Assembly (NCBI RefSeq): GCF_014645815.1 | Contig: NZ_BMML01000002.1 | Span: 697,924-761,923 of the forward strand | DNA length: 64,000 nt | Direction: 5' to 3' | From: Streptomyces fuscichromogenes | GTDB taxonomy: Bacteria; Actinomycetota; Actinomycetes; Streptomycetales; Streptomycetaceae | Part shown: positions 1 to 8,065 of the stretch, piece by piece | Position numbering within the stretch: the first letter of the stretch is position 1 | Layout: each line of letters begins with the position of its first letter | Program-made: the position numbers and the translations under genes | Notes under the pieces: generated by a model | The model's database searches: none | What the model was told of the DNA's origin: nothing | The model's input: the letters and a program-made list of their open reading frames with translations, nothing else

Positions 1-1271
1 CCCGCCTCCTCGGTGCGTCCGGCGTCGCAGGCGTACTCGGCGGCGGCCAGCAGCCGTTCGGCACGTTCCGCCGGGTGGCCGGCCGGGGTCCGGCGGGCGG
101 CGAGGACGGCCAGTTCGAAGGCGGTGCCGGGGTCGCCGTCACGGCGCGCGGACCCGGCCGCGGACATCAGGGTGCGGGCCGTGGTCTCGTCCTCGTACGG
201 ATGGGCGAGCCCGAGATGACGGGCCCGCTCCACCGGTTCGGGCACCGCGCCGGCCAACAGCGCGTGCGCCTGCCGCCGCCCGTGTCCGTCCGCGTCGGCG
301 TGCACGGCGGCCCGGAGCACGGGGTGCCGGAAGCGTACGACCCCGTCGGCGTCGGCCGTCGCGATGCCGGCCCGCTCCGCCTGGGCGAGGTCGGCGGCCG
401 GGTCGGGCAGCCCGGCGGCGCGCAGCAGGGTGAGGCTGGGGCGGGCGGCGGCGCTCGCGACGAGGAGGGCGTGCCGCACCGGCTCCGGCAGCGCACGGAC
501 CCGCGCCAGCAGGAGGGTGCGCAGTCCCTCCGGCACCGGGGGCAGCGCGCCGAACCCGGCGGGCGCCGGGGCGCGCAGCGCCGCGCGCCCCAACTCACGC
601 GCGTAGTAGGGGTTTCCGGCGGCGGTCCGCTGGATCTCCCGCAGCACGGTCGGGGGCAGGTCGGTGCCGAGGTCGGTGCGGACGAGGCGGGCGGTCTCGT
701 CGTCCGTCAGGGGCGGCACGGGGAGTTCGACGGTGCCGGGCGGGCAGCAGCGCAGCCGCTCCGGCTGGCCGCCGTCCGCCACCCGCTCGGCGGCGAGCAT
801 CCGGACGCCGGGACCGTCGAGCCGGCACACGGCGTAGGCGAGGACGTCGGCGGTCGGTTCGTCGAGCCACTGGAGGCCGTCGACGACCAGCAGGACGGGT
901 CCGCCGGCGGCCAGGGCGCGCAGCGCGTCGAGGACGGCGACGCGCACGGCGAGCAGCCCGCGGCCGTCCGCCGGTCCGCCGCCGCGCAGCAGGGCCGTCC
1001 GCAGCGCCGCCCGGGGCTCGGGCGGCAGCGTCTCCAGCCGGCTCTCCGGGACCCCGGCGAACAGGTCGACGAGCCCCGCGAACGGCAGCCGGGCGTCCTC
1101 CTCGGCGGGCGCGCAGCGCAGTACGGTGCCGGCCGCGGGGGCGTCGGCGGCGAGGGCCGCCACGAGCGTGGACTTGCCGATGCCGGCGGGCCCGTGGAAG
1201 AGCACTCCGGGACGCGCCGCCGTCTGGACCCGGGCGGCGTCGAGCAGCGTACGGCGCCCGGTCAGAACCAT
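1..1271 (-). CDS. LuxR-family ATPase-type transcriptional regulator, 3' end outside window
   Basis: Partial gene. About 423 residues are visible, starting at ATG 1271 and running open to the window edge, so the C-terminal part (where such proteins carry a LuxR helix-turn-helix) is not seen. The N-terminus has a Walker A motif GPAGIGKST near residue 27 and a hydrophobic Walker B stretch VLLVVDGLQWLD, followed by an AAA/STAND-like region and helical repeats. This is the build of large ATP-binding LuxR (LAL/MalT-type) regulators. They use ATP and an inducer to switch a DNA-binding C-terminus. An alternative ATG 8 bases upstream hits a stop after five codons. The gene is divergent from the esterase, with 196 bp between them. 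The LuxR assignment is by family architecture; the HTH itself is not visible. Confidence 0.8.
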   Translation of the reverse strand, partial: MVLTGRRTLLDAARVQTAARPGVLFHGPAGIGKSTLVAALAADAPAAGTVLRCAPAEEDARLPFAGLVDLFAGVPESRLETLPPEPRAALRTALLRGGGPADGRGLLAVRVAVLDALRALAAGGPVLLVVDGLQWLDEPTADVLAYAVCRLDGPGVRMLAAERVADGGQPERLRCCPPGTVELPVPPLTDDETARLVRTDLGTDLPPTVLREIQRTAAGNPYYARELGRAALRAPAPAGFGALPPVPEGLRTLLLARVRALPEPVRHALLVASAAARPSLTLLRAAGLPDPAADLAQAERAGIATADADGVVRFRHPVLRAAVHADADGHGRRQAHALLAGAVPEPVERARHLGLAHPYEDETTARTLMSAAGSARRDGDPGTAFELAVLAARRTPAGHPAERAERLLAAAEYACDAGRTEEA

Positions 1272-1307
1272 GTGTTCATGACAACCTCCGGTGATCCGCC
1301 GTGTCAA

Positions 1308-1319
1308 TGACGTTCGTCA
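1308..1319. promoter_or_regulatory. small inverted repeat between divergent genes
   Basis: The sequence TGACG-TT-CGTCA has perfect 5-bp arms around a 2-base centre. It sits 37 bp upstream of the LuxR-type ATPase start, in the 196-bp divergent region shared with the esterase. It could be an operator, but the arms are short and could arise by chance. Confidence 0.25.
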
Positions 1320-1467
1320 CCATCCCGCCGGACGGCCCCTGCCCGACATGGCCCAACAGGTCATGTCTTCTTCCTGAATCCCTCGTTACGGAACGCGGAA
1401 GGCTGTTCCGCCCTCCTCCTGTGCGGAAGCGACGAGGCACGGGCAGGGAAACCAGGGACTGAGTGAC

Positions 1468-2823
1468 ATGGGTTTGACCAGTCGAACGACCGTATACGCG
1501 CTGACGGCGCTGGCCGCCCTGTGTGTGCTGCTGCTGGTCTGGCTGTGGCCGCGGTTCGCCAAGCCAGGTCCGCTGCACGTGCTCGGGCGGCTCGGGGCCA
1601 TCGCGGTGACGCAGGTGACGATCGTCGCGGCGTTCGCGTGCGCGGTGAACTCGTCGTACCAGTTCTTCGGCTCCTGGAACGAGCTGTTGGGCAACGTCGA
1701 CACCGCTCCCGTCGGCGTGACGCAGGCGGCCGGCGGGAACGGCGGCGGCTCGGTGAACGGCATAAGCAGCGTCCGCGGGGCGTCGCTCGTGCAGCCCGCC
1801 GGGGACCAGCAGTTGAGCCGGGTCAGCGGGCTGCCGAGCGGGCCCGCGGCGGCCGTCGGCCGGGTGGAGTCGGTGAAGATCATCGGCCGCCGCACCGGCG
1901 TGGTCGACCCGGCCTTCGTCTATCTGCCGCCGCAGTACTTCCAGAAGGCGTACCACCGCATGCGCTTCCCGGTGGTCGTCGCGCTCAGCGGCTACCCGGG
2001 CAGCATCTTCAACCTCGCCCAGCACCTGCGGGTCTCGCAGACCGCCGGCGAGCTCCAGCGCAGGGGCCGGATGCAGCCGACGATCATGGTGATGATCCGG
2101 CCCACCATCGCCCCGCCGCGGGACACCGAGTGCGTGGACGTCCCCGGCGGACCGCAGACCGAGACGTTCCTGGCCAAGGACCTCCCGGACGCGATCAAGT
2201 CCGTCTACCGGGCCGGCCACGACGCGAACTCCTGGGGCGTCATGGGGTACTCCTCGGGCGGCAGTTGCGCCCTCCAGCTCGCCATGCGCGACCCCGGCGT
2301 CTACACCACGGCCGCCGCCCTGTCGCCCGACTACCAGGTCAAGGACGACCCCACGACGGGCAACCTCTTCGGCGGCGGTCCCGACCGCCAGGCCCGGGTC
2401 GACGGCCACGACCTGATGTGGCGGCTGAAGCACCTGCCCGCGCCGCAGGTCTCGGTACTGGTCGCCAACAGCAGGCACGGCGAGAAGGGGTATGCGCAGA
2501 CCGAGGCCTTCATCAAGGCCGTCAAGGCGCCCATGCGGGTCGTCTCCATCCTCCCCGAGAACGGCAGCCACAACTTCCCCACCTGGGTACGGGAGATGCC
2601 CGCCGCCCTGCAGTGGATGAACGGACAGCTGACCTTCCCCCAGGACGTCGTACCCCGCCACCACGCGGGGAGGACGGCGACCGAGGCGGCCGGCGGACCC
2701 GGCACCGGTACCGGTGCCGTTCCCGGTGCCGGTTCCAGCCCCGACCCCCGGCCCGGCCATGCCTCGGTCCGCGCGGCGGGCCGGGAGCCCACGCCCAGGC
2801 CCACGGCCTCGGCCCACCGCTGA
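1468..2823 (+). CDS. membrane-anchored alpha/beta-hydrolase esterase (antigen 85/esterase D family)
   Basis: A 451-residue protein. The N-terminus carries two hydrophobic segments (about residues 8-27 and 41-62), so the protein is held in the membrane with the catalytic domain probably outside. The hydrolase fold starts near residue 130; the nucleophile elbow is GYSSGGS (Ser about residue 260), and a late His in GSHNFPTW (about residue 370) is the expected catalytic histidine. The family (PF00756) includes esterases and mycolyltransferases; the substrate here is unknown. The C-terminal 60 residues are Gly/Thr/Pro-rich low-complexity sequence. Start is ATG, close behind GAGTGAC. It stands alone, 40 bp before the DJ-1 gene, and could be co-transcribed with it. 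Confidence 0.85.
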   Translation: MGLTSRTTVYALTALAALCVLLLVWLWPRFAKPGPLHVLGRLGAIAVTQVTIVAAFACAVNSSYQFFGSWNELLGNVDTAPVGVTQAAGGNGGGSVNGISSVRGASLVQPAGDQQLSRVSGLPSGPAAAVGRVESVKIIGRRTGVVDPAFVYLPPQYFQKAYHRMRFPVVVALSGYPGSIFNLAQHLRVSQTAGELQRRGRMQPTIMVMIRPTIAPPRDTECVDVPGGPQTETFLAKDLPDAIKSVYRAGHDANSWGVMGYSSGGSCALQLAMRDPGVYTTAAALSPDYQVKDDPTTGNLFGGGPDRQARVDGHDLMWRLKHLPAPQVSVLVANSRHGEKGYAQTEAFIKAVKAPMRVVSILPENGSHNFPTWVREMPAALQWMNGQLTFPQDVVPRHHAGRTATEAAGGPGTGTGAVPGAGSSPDPRPGHASVRAAGREPTPRPTASAHR

Positions 2824-2863
2824 CCGTAGTGTGGGTGTCCGGTGCCGGACCGGAGGAGTCGCG

Positions 2864-3475
2864 ATGCAGGTAGCCGTGGTCACCTTCGACGGGTTCAACG
2901 AGCTCGACTCCTTCATCGCCGCCGCGCTGGTCAACCGGTGCCGGGGGGACGGGCTGGAGGCGTTCCTCACCACGCCCGCCCCGGTCGTCACGTCCATGAA
3001 CGGCGTCGAGGTGCACGGGCAGCGGCCGCTGGAGTTCGTCGCCGAGGCCGGCGCCGTGCTGATCGGCAGCGGGGTGCGCACCCGGGACGTGGTCGCCGAC
3101 GACCGGCTGCTCTCCCGGCTGCCGCTCGACCCCGCACGCCAGCTGATCGGCTCGCAGTGCTCAGGCGCCCTGGTACTGGCCCGGCTCGGCCTGCTGGACG
3201 GCCGGCCCGCGTGCACGGACACGGTCAGCCGGCCCTTCGTCGAGGACCTCGGGGTCCCCGTGCTGGACGCGCCGTTCCACAGCGCGGGGAACATCGCCAC
3301 GGCCGGCGGCTGCATGGCCTCGCAGTACCTCGGCGCCTGGGTGATCTCCCGGACGCTCGGCGACCGGGCCGTCCGCGAGGTCGTCGGCTACACGGCACCG
3401 GTGGGTGAGCGGCGGGAGACCGTCGACCGGGTCCTGCGCGCCGTCCGCACCGGCGAGAGGGCCGCGCTGGGCTGA
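2864..3475 (+). CDS. DJ-1/PfpI family protein
   Basis: A 203-residue protein starting at ATG 2864 behind GGAGG. It reads as a single DJ-1/PfpI (class I glutamine amidotransferase-like) domain: start MQVAVVTFDGFNELD, then the nucleophile-elbow cysteine in GSQCSGALVLARLG (about residue 104) followed by LLDGRPACTD. This layout matches the N-terminal domain of GlxA-type regulators without the AraC DNA-binding part, and related isonitrile-hydratase-like proteins. The exact reaction cannot be told from sequence. It ends 20 bp before the convergent mannosyltransferase gene. Confidence 0.85.
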   Translation: MQVAVVTFDGFNELDSFIAAALVNRCRGDGLEAFLTTPAPVVTSMNGVEVHGQRPLEFVAEAGAVLIGSGVRTRDVVADDRLLSRLPLDPARQLIGSQCSGALVLARLGLLDGRPACTDTVSRPFVEDLGVPVLDAPFHSAGNIATAGGCMASQYLGAWVISRTLGDRAVREVVGYTAPVGERRETVDRVLRAVRTGERAALG

Positions 3476-3495
3476 GCCCCGGCGGCAGGCGGCCC

Positions 3496-5223
3496 TCAGA
3501 TCCAGGTGTCGAGCCACATCCTGGCCTGCCAGCCGCTGTAGGGAATCGTCTGCCCGGTGTAGATCGGGTAGAAGTAGACGAAGTTCCAGGCGATGAGGAG
3601 CACCAGCGTCCCCGCGGCCACCGCGCCCCGGGTACGGCGCCGGCGGTCCGCGCCCGGCGGGCCCAGCACGGCACCGAGCATCATCGCCACGGCCAGGCAC
3701 AGGTACGGCACGAAGACCACGGCGTAGAAGGAGAAGACCGTGCGGTCCTGGTAGAGGAACCAGGGGAGGTAACCGGCCGCCACCGCGCAGAGGATCGCGC
3801 CGGCCCGCCAGTCGCGGCGCAGCGCCCACCGGTACAGCAGGTAGGCCAGGGCGAAGCAGGCCGACCACCACAGCACCGGGGTGCCCAGGGCGAGGACCGT
3901 GCGGGTGCAGGCGGACGCGGTGGTGCAGCCGTCCTGGCCGGGCTCCGGGGAGGTGTAGGCGAACAGCACGGGACGGCCGAGGACCAGCCAGCTCCAGGGG
4001 TTCGACTGGTACTTGTGCGGCGAGTGCAGGTTCACGTTGAACTGGTAGACGAGGTACTCGTAGTGCCAGAGGCTGCGCAGCGGGGCCGGTATCCACGACC
4101 AGGTGCCGCCGCGGCCGTCCGCCCAGTGCCGGCCCCAGCCGTCGTCGGACAGGAACCAGCCGGTCCAGGTCACCAGGTAGGTCAGCACGGCGGTCGGGAC
4201 CAGGGCGAGGACCGACCAGGGGAGGTCCCGGCGCAGCACCGCCCGGTAGGGGTGGCTCGCCCCGGCCACGCGGCGGGCGCCGACGTCCCACAGCAGCGTC
4301 AGGACCACGAAGAAGACCAGGACGTACAGGCCGTTCCACTTGGTCGAGGCGGCCAGGCCGAGGAGGACGCCGGCCGCGAGGCGCCAGGGCCGCCGCCCCG
4401 TACCGGCCCGGTCACCGGTGCCGGCGTCCGGACGCACCCGGCCCGCCGGGTCGGCCGGCAGGGCCGCCGCGAGCCGGGCCCGCGCCCGGTCCCGGTCGAT
4501 CAGCAGGCAGCCGAAGGCGGCCAGCACGAAGAACATGACGACGAGGTCCAGCAGGGCGGTGCGGCTCATCACCAGGTGCAGGCCGTCGATCGCCATCAGC
4601 GCCCCGGCCAGACAGCCCAGGAACGTCGAACGGAACAGGCGGCGGCCGATACGGCACAGCATGAACACCGACAGGGTGCCCAGCAGCGCCGTCATGAAGC
4701 GCCAGCCGACGGGGTCGAGGCCGAACAGCCCCTCGCCGACGGCGATCAGCCACTTGCCCGTCGGCGGGTGCGCGACGAAGGAGCCGGCGTCGGAGAGCGA
4801 GATCACCTGGGGGTGCGCCAGGATCCGGGGGTCGGCGACCGTGCGGTCCGGCCAGGTGCCCTCGTACCCGAGGTGCAGCAGTGCCCAGGCGTCCTTGGCG
4901 TAGTACGTCTCGTCGAAGATGAGGTCGCGCGGCCGGCCGAGGTGCCAGAAGCGGAGGGCGCCGGCCAGGACGGCGACGAGCAGCGGGCCCAGCCACTCCG
5001 TCGCCCGCGCGAGGCGCCCGGCCCGGTCCGGGCCGAGGCCCAGGAGCAGCCAGGGGCGGGTGGCGGGCCGGGGGAAGGGCGGGACCAGGCGTTCCCGGAC
5101 GTCGGTGTGCGGCGGGGCCCCGGCGTAACCGAACCGGCGCAGCCGGTCCAGCCGCCCGAGGGGGGCCGGCGCCGGACGTATGCCGTCGAGGTCGTGGGCA
5201 CGCGTCGCGCTGGTGTTCGTCAC
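3496..5223 (-). CDS. pmt: dolichyl-phosphate-mannose--protein mannosyltransferase
   Basis: A 575-residue multi-pass membrane enzyme of the PMT/GT39 family. It transfers mannose from polyprenyl-phosphate-mannose to Ser/Thr of exported proteins, with the active site on the outer face of the membrane. The acidic motif of the first external loop is visible in RPRDLIFDETYYAKDAW (about residues 98-114), and the C-terminus has the PMT ending with YSGWQARMWLDTWI. About ten hydrophobic segments are spread through the protein. The start is GTG 5223 (MTNTSATRAHD). In Streptomyces, Pmt glycosylates lipoproteins and the phage phiC31 receptor. It is divergent from conflict system A, with about 200 bp between. 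Confidence 0.93.
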   Translation of the reverse strand: MTNTSATRAHDLDGIRPAPAPLGRLDRLRRFGYAGAPPHTDVRERLVPPFPRPATRPWLLLGLGPDRAGRLARATEWLGPLLVAVLAGALRFWHLGRPRDLIFDETYYAKDAWALLHLGYEGTWPDRTVADPRILAHPQVISLSDAGSFVAHPPTGKWLIAVGEGLFGLDPVGWRFMTALLGTLSVFMLCRIGRRLFRSTFLGCLAGALMAIDGLHLVMSRTALLDLVVMFFVLAAFGCLLIDRDRARARLAAALPADPAGRVRPDAGTGDRAGTGRRPWRLAAGVLLGLAASTKWNGLYVLVFFVVLTLLWDVGARRVAGASHPYRAVLRRDLPWSVLALVPTAVLTYLVTWTGWFLSDDGWGRHWADGRGGTWSWIPAPLRSLWHYEYLVYQFNVNLHSPHKYQSNPWSWLVLGRPVLFAYTSPEPGQDGCTTASACTRTVLALGTPVLWWSACFALAYLLYRWALRRDWRAGAILCAVAAGYLPWFLYQDRTVFSFYAVVFVPYLCLAVAMMLGAVLGPPGADRRRRTRGAVAAGTLVLLIAWNFVYFYPIYTGQTIPYSGWQARMWLDTWI

Positions 5224-5426
5224 CGGACGACCTTAGGACACGGGCGAGAAGCCGTGCCGACGGGCCCGCCGCGCCCGGCTTTGCGCACGTCCGTGCGGCC
5301 GTCCGGCGGATGCCGGTCATTGCGCTTCCGGGGTGGCCACGTGTAAGGCCTGGGCCATACCCTGGACCCAGGGCTGCGGCACCCGGACTGCTCTGCAACG
5401 GGAGGGAGTTGGGGGACGCCGGAGCC

Positions 5427-6959
5427 GTGACGGGGGGACTTTTGTTCAGTGGGAGAAACGGCGGTCATGCGGCGGGGTTCGAGCATGAGCTGGTAGACCA
5501 GATGTGCGCGGTGTCGGGACTCGATGCACCGGGAGGGCGCGATCTCTTGATCGACATGCTGGCGGGCCGGTTACCCGAGTTAGCCAACGTCCGGCGACAC
5601 GACCGTAAGCGGCACGACATTATGGAGATAGCCCGAGCCTGCTGGCAGCGGCCCGCGGGACTCTCGGTGTTGGTGGACACCCTCCAGGTGTACGACCCCG
5701 GCTCGATCCCGGTCCTGCGGATCGTGGAGCTGGTCACCGCCTCACCGGTGCTCGCGGTGCTGCCCGAACCCGAACTCCGCAGAGCACGCTCGCTGTTGGC
5801 CCGCCTGCCGCATCCGGACGCACAGGGCCTGCTGTACGCGGCCGCCGGTGACCTGCCGCTTCCGGCGCACCCGGTCGGCAGCCTCCAGGAGGCCTTCGAC
5901 TTCCTCGCCGGGGCCAACGCCCGCCCCGACGGCCTGCTCCCGGTGCTGGTCCTGGTGGAGCACGCGATGGCGGCGGGCGCGGCGGGCGGCGCGGACCGGC
6001 AGGTCATCGACGGCCTGCGCGGCTGGAACGACGATCAGAGCACCCGGCTCGACCTGGAGAAACCCCTCGGGGCCCTGCGCTCGCAGATCGCCCGGGGAGC
6101 TGCCGCGGAACCGGCTCCGGCCTGCCTCGTTGTCCAGTTGAGCAAACACGGGATGAGCTCGGACGAGTACCTGCTGTCGCACTGGCGTCAGCGGCGTCCG
6201 GGCTCCTGGCGGCCGGAGCGCGGAGAGGACCAGATCGTGGCCCTGGGCGGGATCGAGGCCGCGGTCGAGCAGTTGGTCGAGAGCGTCGAGGAGGACTGGG
6301 GCGAGCAACCCGGCAGGCCGGTACTGGAGTTCGTACTGCCGCTCCAGTTGCTGAACCATCCCATGGAATGGCTGCCGACGGCCTCCGACCCGTCCGCCGC
6401 GACCGCGCTGTGCCTGGACTACCCGGTGGCGCTGCGGAGTCTGGAGCGGATGCGGGCCCGGCGGTACCACCGGCGCTGGCGCAACCGCTGGCAGCAGCTG
6501 GCGGCCGCCCCCCGGATCGTCTGCCACTGGGACACCACGGGGGAGCGCGGCCACGACCCCGTGCGGTGGAGCAGCACGCTCGTCGCGGACGAGCGGCTGG
6601 TGTCGGTCGCGCTCACCGGACCGCCGCTGCCCGGACCAGGCGGCCGTCAGGCCATGCTGGAGGCCGCGCTGCGGGCCGGGGTGCCGCTGGCGGTCTGGGA
6701 CCGCCGGCCCACACCCCCGGGCGACCTCAGGAAGCGGGTCGACAAGCTGCTGAAGGGAACCGCCGCCGAAATGCCGCAACGCGTACGGCAGTTGCGGAAC
6801 GAGGCGGCCACCGCCGCCGCGGCGCAGCGCGATGCGCACGCGGGACGTCATCTCGCGGTGCTCCTCGACAACCCGAACCGGATGGTGGACTGGTCCGAAT
6901 ACCCGGCGTCGGATCCCGGGAGCGTACGCGGCGGACACAACGACGAGGGGGCCTCATGA
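5427..6959 (+). CDS. EAD2-VMAP-C protein, core of conflict system A
   Basis: A 510-residue protein, start chosen at GTG 5427 because purine-rich GGGGGA lies upstream; an earlier ATG at 5310 has no ribosome site. Residues ~27-110 form an effector-associated domain of the EAD2 type. Its DIMEIARACW...GLSVLVDTLQVYDPGS segment matches the C-terminal domain of the caspase at 15540 almost position by position. The C-terminal ~200 residues (EDQIVALGGIEAAVEQLVES..., LEFVLPLQLLNHPMEWLP) match the VMAP-C domain known from vWA-MoxR ternary systems. Its known family role is to bridge the ATPase switch and an effector recruited by like-like EAD contact. Its stop overlaps the MoxR start (ATGA), so the two are translationally coupled. 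Confidence 0.8.
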   Translation: MTGGLLFSGRNGGHAAGFEHELVDQMCAVSGLDAPGGRDLLIDMLAGRLPELANVRRHDRKRHDIMEIARACWQRPAGLSVLVDTLQVYDPGSIPVLRIVELVTASPVLAVLPEPELRRARSLLARLPHPDAQGLLYAAAGDLPLPAHPVGSLQEAFDFLAGANARPDGLLPVLVLVEHAMAAGAAGGADRQVIDGLRGWNDDQSTRLDLEKPLGALRSQIARGAAAEPAPACLVVQLSKHGMSSDEYLLSHWRQRRPGSWRPERGEDQIVALGGIEAAVEQLVESVEEDWGEQPGRPVLEFVLPLQLLNHPMEWLPTASDPSAATALCLDYPVALRSLERMRARRYHRRWRNRWQQLAAAPRIVCHWDTTGERGHDPVRWSSTLVADERLVSVALTGPPLPGPGGRQAMLEAALRAGVPLAVWDRRPTPPGDLRKRVDKLLKGTAAEMPQRVRQLRNEAATAAAAQRDAHAGRHLAVLLDNPNRMVDWSEYPASDPGSVRGGHNDEGAS

Positions 6960-8065
6960 GCCGCGTCCAGCACCCGGTGGGGAACGGCCACAACGGCGGT
7001 CCGGCCAGCCGTAGTTGGTGGATCTACCGGGGCACGGGGCAGCCGCTGCCCGACATCCGCCTCGCCGACGTGCTGCCCCCGCCGCCCGGCTGGCGGGACT
7101 TCGACGGCGGCCCGGTGCTGCCGCCCGTACCCTCCGAGAGCGCCGAGACCGACCGGCGGCTCGGCAGCGTGGGCCGCACCACCTCCCGGCAGAACCCGCA
7201 CGACATCGACATGATCAACACGGCGCTGCTGCTGCGCAGGCCGCTGCTGGTGACCGGCCGGCCCGGTATCGGGAAGTCCACGCTGGCCTATCTGGTCGCG
7301 CGTGAGCTGGGCCTGGGCCGGGTGCTGCACTGGGGGATCACCTCACGCAGCACCCTGCGTTCCGGTCTGTACGAGTACGACGCGATCGGCCGGGCCCAGG
7401 CCTCCCTCGGGCGGGGCCCGGCCGCCGGCGGAACCCCGGAGGCGGCGGACGCGGCCGCGTCGGCGGCACCGGAGGGCGGCACCGGGCCACGGATCGGGGA
7501 TTTCGTGCGGCTCGGCCCGCTCGGCACCGCCCTGCTCCCGTACGAGCTGCCCCGCGTCCTGCTCATCGACGAGCTGGACAAGAGCGACATCGACCTGCCC
7601 AGCGACCTCCTCCATGTGCTGGAGAACGGCTCGTACGACATCCCCGAGCTGGTCAGAGCCCGTCATCACGAGGGCCGGGCACGGGTGTTCACCGACGACC
7701 CGGACGCCACGGTCACGGTGACGGACGGCCGGGTCCGGTGCCGGGCCTTCCCGTTCGTCGTCATCACCAGCAACGGGGAACGGCAGTTCCCGCCGGCCTT
7801 CCTGCGCCGCTGTGTCCGGCTGGACGTCTCCCCGCCCCGCGAGGACCAGCTGGCCACCATGATCGCCGCGCACTTCCGGGACCAGGAGGGCCGGTACGAC
7901 GACATGATCCGGGCGTTCGTGGAGCGCAGCCGGCAGAACGGCGGGCTGGCCACCGACCAGCTGCTCAACGCCGTGTTCCTGCGCACGGCCGGGGTCCGGG
8001 AGGACGACGAGTCCTGGGGCGAGCTGCTGGAGGCCCTCTGGCGTGAGCTGTCGGGGGCGCCCTGA
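6956..8065 (+). CDS. MoxR-type AAA+ ATPase, system A
   Basis: A 369-residue AAA+ ATPase. Walker A is TGRPGIGKST (about residue 100), Walker B is LLIDELDKSDIDLP, and sensor 1 lies in FVVITSNGERQFPP, followed by the arginine-finger region AFLRRCVRLD. There is a 70-residue N-terminal extension ending in PPPPGWRDFDGGP and a Gly/Ala-rich insert near residues 150-180. It is the closest relative in the window of the system B ATPase; both share ITSRSTL, GLY-YD and the Walker B block. In vWA-MoxR-VMAP ternary systems this ATPase is thought to remodel or switch the VMAP and SAV_2336 partners. It overlaps both neighbours (ATGA before, TGATG after), giving a tight three-gene unit. Confidence 0.9.
   Translation: MSRVQHPVGNGHNGGPASRSWWIYRGTGQPLPDIRLADVLPPPPGWRDFDGGPVLPPVPSESAETDRRLGSVGRTTSRQNPHDIDMINTALLLRRPLLVTGRPGIGKSTLAYLVARELGLGRVLHWGITSRSTLRSGLYEYDAIGRAQASLGRGPAAGGTPEAADAAASAAPEGGTGPRIGDFVRLGPLGTALLPYELPRVLLIDELDKSDIDLPSDLLHVLENGSYDIPELVRARHHEGRARVFTDDPDATVTVTDGRVRCRAFPFVVITSNGERQFPPAFLRRCVRLDVSPPREDQLATMIAAHFRDQEGRYDDMIRAFVERSRQNGGLATDQLLNAVFLRTAGVREDDESWGELLEALWRELSGAP

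Noticed and set aside
1276..3315. 679-codon minus-strand frame through the esterase and DJ-1 region
   Set aside because: It covers the opposite strand of two well-supported genes and has Arg/Pro/Gly-rich composition; it is a high-GC shadow.
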